A DNA stretch of 64,000 bases from Cellvibrio fontiphilus. Its GTDB lineage: Bacteria; Pseudomonadota; Gammaproteobacteria; Pseudomonadales; Cellvibrionaceae. Shown here one piece after another: positions 60,375 to 64,000 of this stretch (position 1 is its first letter; each line of letters opens with the position of its first letter). The stretch lies in NCBI RefSeq assembly GCF_035317345.1, contig NZ_JAYKTU010000001.1, one strand, 5' to 3'. Both the position numbers and the translations under genes were made by a program. Under the pieces are notes generated by a model. It worked only from the letters and a program-made list of their open reading frames with translations. It was not told the DNA's origin and did no database searches.

Positions 60375-61298
60375 CTAAGCGCTGCGATGTGCATCCAGCA
60401 GCAACTGCTCAAATGCGGGTAAATGGTGAAGGGGTTGTAGCGCCGGGTCTTTTGCAAAATCATCCAGGCGCGCATCGCCGTTGATCAGCGCTTTGGTTAA
60501 AAAATTAATGGCATCATCAAAGTGCCCCAACGCGGCGTGGGCACAAGCCAATTGATAAAACGCGTGGGCGTTGGAGGCATCCAGCTGCAGCGCGCGCTGA
60601 CACAAATTAATGGCCCACTGCGGTTCGTTGGACTCCAGCGCTGCATCCGCTTTGTAAGTCAGCGCTTCACAATCTTTTGGATTGAGCGCAAGGATTTGGT
60701 CATAGAGTGAAATTTTATTAGCCGGTGCCGATTCCTGTGCGGCGCGCAACCAGAGTGCGTGAATTTCCTTGGTGCGTTCAATCGCTTCGCGGTTTTCATC
60801 AATGTAGGTGGATTTTTCCCGCAACTGCTGCTCAATTTCGCGCAGGCGGTCTTCATAGGCGCCAATTAATTTACGCAACTCTTTATCGGCAAGGCTGCCC
60901 ATTTTTTCTTTCATCTCGCGAATGGATGTCCAGCCAATAATGACCAGCACCGAGCTCACGGCGGCGATGATGTAAAAAAAATTGGAGACGGTATTAGTGG
61001 CGTAACTCACACTGCGATCTACCGCTTCAATTTGGCGATCGGTAATTTGCTGGATAAATTCCACACGCTGCGCCGCCATATCGGTACGCAGGGACTTTAA
61101 TTCATCCAAAATATAACGCTCGGTAAATGCACTGTAGAGCGGTGCATCCAGCTGCTCTACAGTGTGTTGTGCCTGCTCTGCCGCTGCGGCTTTTGTTTCT
61201 GGCAAGCTTTGCGCCTGAATGCCCGCCGCGAATAACAGCGGCAGGAGCACAATTAGCAGCAGAATAAAGGCGCGCTTGAACGCGGAGTCTTGTCTCAT
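60375..61298 (-). CDS. Membrane-anchored coiled-coil TPR protein, coupled to ectC
   Basis: A 307-aa protein with a signal-like N-terminus (about 9-29, ending AGIQAQ), a helical segment, a membrane span at about 107-123 (FFYIIAAVSSVLVIIGW), a charged coiled coil (about 127-175) and TPR repeats (about 190-285: YDQILALNPKDCEALTYKAD, ALQLDASNAHAFYQLACAHA). I know of no such protein in standard ectoine operons. Its ATG overlaps the ectC stop (ATGA), so it is translated with ectC. It may be a scaffold or a regulator of the transporter downstream. Confidence 0.82.
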   Translation of the reverse strand: MRQDSAFKRAFILLLIVLLPLLFAAGIQAQSLPETKAAAAEQAQHTVEQLDAPLYSAFTERYILDELKSLRTDMAAQRVEFIQQITDRQIEAVDRSVSYATNTVSNFFYIIAAVSSVLVIIGWTSIREMKEKMGSLADKELRKLIGAYEDRLREIEQQLREKSTYIDENREAIERTKEIHALWLRAAQESAPANKISLYDQILALNPKDCEALTYKADAALESNEPQWAINLCQRALQLDASNAHAFYQLACAHAALGHFDDAINFLTKALINGDARLDDFAKDPALQPLHHLPAFEQLLLDAHRSA

Positions 61299-61690
61299 AC
61301 AATCACTTCCGCGGCGAGCGCATAGGCGCCCTCGGCATTGTGAACCTCGCGCCCCATGAGCGGCGGGTTAAATACACAGGCCAGTTCCATTTCTTCAAAC
61401 GCGCGCAAAATATGCTTGTCGTGTTTATCCAAAATATAAATAGTACCCGGCTCTATGGTGTGAATCGCGCCACTGGCCACATCTTTAATTTCACCAAAAC
61501 CGCGAATGCAGTACACAGATTCAATATGATTTTGGTAGTGCATAGGCAGCACCGCGTCTTTAAAAATGCGGGTAATGTGGAATGAAAACCCGGCACCATC
61601 GCTTTTTAACAGCAGGCGATTGCTTTCCCACCCCTCTGCTTTAATGGTTCTACCTTGCAGACTTGCCTCGGATAATTTTCTAACAATCAT
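61295..61690 (-). CDS. ectC: L-ectoine synthase
   Basis: Cyclises N-acetyl-diaminobutyrate to ectoine, the last step. A 131-aa cupin with MIVRKLSEASLQGRTIKAEG, HYQNHIESVYCIRGFGEI (metal-site residues) and GTIYILDKHDKHILRA. Third gene of ectABC, 62 bp after ectB. Its stop overlaps the next gene's start. Confidence 0.96.
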   Translation of the reverse strand: MIVRKLSEASLQGRTIKAEGWESNRLLLKSDGAGFSFHITRIFKDAVLPMHYQNHIESVYCIRGFGEIKDVASGAIHTIEPGTIYILDKHDKHILRAFEEMELACVFNPPLMGREVHNAEGAYALAAEVIV

Positions 61691-61752
61691 AAATACCTCT
61701 TAGCTCATTTCAGGATTAAGACTTCAAATTTCAAAGGTCGAAAAAAGAAGCG

Positions 61753-63027
61753 CTACGCCGTTTTGCGCGCTGTGTATTCGCGCATGGTGGCGGCAAAGCT
61801 GAGTGCCAATACTTTTAGTCCTTTGCGCAAATCCTCTTCACTGATGGTGAGTGGACAAAACACCTTAACCACTTGCCCCTGATTGCCAGCGGTTTCAATC
61901 ACCAAACCGCGCTCAAACGCATGGGCGCAAATCGTATCGGCAATCTCGCCACTTGCGCATTCAATCCCCTGCATTAGCCCGCGCCCTTTTAAACGCAGTG
62001 CCAGTGGCTGATAGGAATCAAGCATGGCTTTTAATTCCTGCTGGACGATCACCGATTTATGCGCAAGCTCGCGCTCAAAATGTGTATCTTTCCAGTAGGT
62101 TTGGAGTGCGGCAGAGGCAGTAATAAATGCATGATTATTGCCGCGAAAAGTTCCGTTGTGCTCACCCGGCAACCATTGATCCAACACCGGGTTTAACAGC
62201 ACCACAGAGAGTGGCAAACCAAAACCGCTGAGGGATTTGGAGAGGGTGACAATATCCGGTTTGATGCCGCTGCTTTCAAAACTGAAAAAACTGCCGGTGC
62301 GGCCACAGCCGGCTTGAATGTCATCCACAATCAGCAACATGTCGTGTTTGCGACACAATTTTTGCAGCCCTTGCAACCAGCTGTCGGCAGCGACATTTAA
62401 CCCGCCTTCACCCTGCACCACTTCCACAATCACAGCGGCGGGAATATCCACACCACTGGACGGATCGGACAATAATTTATCCATCATTTTTAACGTGTCG
62501 GCATCGCGGCCGTGATAACCGCAAAACGGCATGCGCTCAATATTGTTGAGCGGCACACCGGCACCACCGCGATGATGCTGATTGCCAGTAGCGGCAACCG
62601 CGCCGAGCGATACCCCGTGAAAGCCATTGGTAAAGGCGATCACACCGCTGCGGCCTTTGACTTTGCGCGCAATTTTTAACGCAGCTTCCACCGCATTGGC
62701 GCCAGTTGGCCCAGTGAATTGCACGCGATAATCCAAACCGCGCGGCGTTAAAATAATATCGCGCAAATTTTCCAAAAAAGTGGCTTTGGCTTGGGTGTGC
62801 ATATCCAACCCGTGGGCGATACCATCCTGCTCGATATAATCCAGCAGGGCTTTTTTCAGCAGCGGATTATTGTGGCCGTAATTCAAAGAGCCAGCGCCGG
62901 ATAAAAAATCCAGATAGGCTTTGCCCTGTTCATCAAATAAATAACTGCCGCGCGCCTGTTGAAAAATCACAGGAAAAGCGCGTGAGTAAGAGCGAACTTC
63001 CGATTCCATTTGCTGGAAAATATTCAT
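61753..63027 (-). CDS. ectB: Diaminobutyrate--2-oxoglutarate transaminase
   Basis: First step of ectoine synthesis: transaminates aspartate semialdehyde to diaminobutyrate with PLP. Family start MNIFQQMESEVRSYSRAFP, then FTGPTGANAVEAALKIARK, IVDDIQAGCGRTGSFFSFE and Lys264 in VTLSKSLSGFGLPLS (numbered from this start). Start 63027 follows GAGG eight bases upstream; the frame begins three codons earlier. 424 aa. Unusually, a 257-bp gap with a hexanucleotide repeat separates it from ectA. Confidence 0.96.
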   Translation of the reverse strand: MNIFQQMESEVRSYSRAFPVIFQQARGSYLFDEQGKAYLDFLSGAGSLNYGHNNPLLKKALLDYIEQDGIAHGLDMHTQAKATFLENLRDIILTPRGLDYRVQFTGPTGANAVEAALKIARKVKGRSGVIAFTNGFHGVSLGAVAATGNQHHRGGAGVPLNNIERMPFCGYHGRDADTLKMMDKLLSDPSSGVDIPAAVIVEVVQGEGGLNVAADSWLQGLQKLCRKHDMLLIVDDIQAGCGRTGSFFSFESSGIKPDIVTLSKSLSGFGLPLSVVLLNPVLDQWLPGEHNGTFRGNNHAFITASAALQTYWKDTHFERELAHKSVIVQQELKAMLDSYQPLALRLKGRGLMQGIECASGEIADTICAHAFERGLVIETAGNQGQVVKVFCPLTISEEDLRKGLKVLALSFAATMREYTARKTA

Positions 63028-63284
63028 CGTTATCATCCTCTATGGTGAACCTGCACCTTTGTGTTGCAGATAAAAAATAAAAAGTAAAACTGCAAAAAAT
63101 AGAAAAATTGAAGAAGAGAAAATTTAAAAATAAAAATAAAAATAAAAATAAAAATAAAAGACAAGAGCAAAACCCAAGGCAAAAGTTGCCCCGGCAATGT
63201 CTTAACATCACCAATCCAATAACGGGATCAAGGGTAGCTACGCCCAGCCTTGTTCAGGGCACAGGCGCAGCGGCTAGCGCAGCA
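63028..63284 (-). other. ectA-ectB intercistronic gap with A/T-rich repeat tract
   Basis: Most ectoine operons have only short gaps here. This 257-bp stretch has an A-rich, nearly pure A/G/T tract on the + strand (63060-63165), so a U-rich tract in the operon transcript, and the hexanucleotide repeat described separately. No open frame of interest. The rest (63165-63284) shows no clear motif. Confidence 0.7.
63125..63160 (+). repeat. Hexanucleotide microsatellite (TAAAAA)5 plus TAAAAG
   Basis: Five perfect TAAAAA units in a row (63125-63154) followed by TAAAAG, between ectA and ectB. Slippage could change the U-tract length in the ectAB transcript. The repeat is not in a coding region. Confidence 0.9.
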
Positions 63285-63875
63285 TCAACCTAACCAACGC
63301 CGACTGGAACTGCGCAAACTGCCGCGCAGGTCATCCAAATGCAGCGCCATAGGTTTGCCAGGGCGATTAGGTAAGGGGGCAATTTGCAGCAGGTATTCAT
63401 CATCGTGTGCGCCCGCAAAATGGCGCCGGGACTCGAACAACATACTTTTTACAGGGATAGCGCCGCAGTCGCGGGCGAAGCTTTCAAACAGCGCCCAGGA
63501 AGCGCGGTTGTCGGGGGTAATACTGGTGGTCAGGCGCTGTGCCTGTTCGGTGGCGGGCTGCTCGATCAGCCAATTCAACATGCGTTTGGCCAAACCTGAA
63601 CCGCGCAACTGTTCACTCACCACCACCTGCCAGACAAACAGGGTTTCACTGTCGTTGGGCGGACAATAGGCCGAAATAAAACCGACCAATTTGCCATTTA
63701 ACAACGCAGCTACCGAGGTATCGGCAAAATGCTGGCACTGCAGCAGGTTGCAATAAACAGAGTTGGTATCCAGCGGCGGACTGGCGGCTACCAGTTGGTT
63801 CAGGGCATAGCCATCGGTTGGCAAGGGATGGCGCAGTTCCAGTTTGTCCCACAAAAGATCGTTTCTGGCGTTCAT
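63285..63875 (-). CDS. ectA: L-2,4-diaminobutyrate acetyltransferase
   Basis: GNAT-family enzyme that acetylates diaminobutyrate, second step of ectoine synthesis. Family signatures: NSVYCNLLQCQHFADTSVAA, LVGFISAYCPPNDSETLFVW, SEQLRGSGLAKRMLNWLIEQ (acetyl-CoA pyrophosphate loop) and TTSITPDNRASWALFESFAR. Start ATG 63875 follows GGAGG. 196 aa. It has a C-terminal tail rich in Arg/Ser. The operon promoter should lie in 63876-64000; a weak candidate TTGGCT-N18-TAATAG is visible there on the minus strand. Confidence 0.94.
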   Translation of the reverse strand: MNARNDLLWDKLELRHPLPTDGYALNQLVAASPPLDTNSVYCNLLQCQHFADTSVAALLNGKLVGFISAYCPPNDSETLFVWQVVVSEQLRGSGLAKRMLNWLIEQPATEQAQRLTTSITPDNRASWALFESFARDCGAIPVKSMLFESRRHFAGAHDDEYLLQIAPLPNRPGKPMALHLDDLRGSLRSSSRRWLG

Positions 63876-64000
63876 AAAACCTCCATAGTGCGTCTTTGAT
63901 AGCGGCAATACTATTACAACACTAATCAATTGAGAGCCAATTTATTCTGAAAAGTTCAGTAGAAAACAGAATAAAAGGCATTTTGAAAGGATTGAATCGA

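Noticed and set aside
63100..63165. A-rich repeats as a CRISPR or transposon end
   Set aside because: There are no spacers, no flanking inverted repeats and the unit is only six bases.

Overview
The window reads as chromosomal DNA of a gammaproteobacterium close to Pseudomonas and Cellvibrio. Long blocks keep the gene order I know from Pseudomonas: clpB, pgeF, rluD, bamD, pilS/pilR, minor pilins, ispH, fkpB, lspA, ileS, ribF, murJ; and a DUF4124 gene, ilvI, ilvH, ilvC, pssA. A PEP-CTERM protein, a MliC-type lipoprotein and an ectoine operon fit an environmental, Cellvibrionaceae-like organism. The species cannot be fixed from sequence alone. I see no insertion sequence, prophage, CRISPR array or tRNA gene.

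Layout. 1-306: tandem promoters and leader of an rRNA operon that runs leftward out of the window. 307-10952: branched-chain amino acid genes (ilvC, ilvY, ilvH, ilvI) and pssA. Between ilvH and ilvC lies a tight four-gene operon (3290-7701) encoding two membrane di-iron lipid oxygenases, a ketosynthase III fused to a haem-oxygenase-like di-iron domain, and an unrecognised protein. This looks like an uncharacterised lipid-derived metabolite pathway and is the best candidate for a new system. 10953-12107: a PEP-CTERM protein with a sigma-54-like promoter. 12194-20191: clpB (sigma-32 promoter), a SHOCT/DUF4870 protein, pgeF, rluD, bamD, nadE. 20448-32012: type IV pilus regulation (pilS, pilR) and the minor pilin/PilY1 operon. 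32030-39486: isoprenoid, lipoprotein, tRNA charging, flavin and murein genes. 39537-48708: an accessory stretch with a MliC lipoprotein, a glycosyltransferase, SOS-controlled yebG followed by a hairpin-rich RNA region, a binding protein, a methyltransferase with a decayed dioxygenase tail, a Pho-box-linked glycerophosphodiesterase, a second methyltransferase and an epimerase. 48975-51951: a GbsR-type regulator with a palindromic operator in front of cydAB. 51995-58788: a sugar dehydrogenase, small membrane proteins, a Phd/PIN toxin-antitoxin pair, and a PepSY reductase with its TonB receptor. 58926-63875: ectABC followed by a TPR membrane protein and a sodium:solute symporter.

How the genes work together. 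IlvI/IlvH make acetolactate and IlvC reduces it, with IlvY divergent from ilvC as in enterics. PilS/PilR control pilus transcription, while FimU-PilV-PilW-PilX-PilY1-PilE prime and tip the fibre. EctA-B-C make ectoine, and the linked symporter probably takes up an osmolyte. Two non-coding stretches are unusually rich in hairpins: the ilvIH leader (10025-10328) and the region after yebG (41704-42007).
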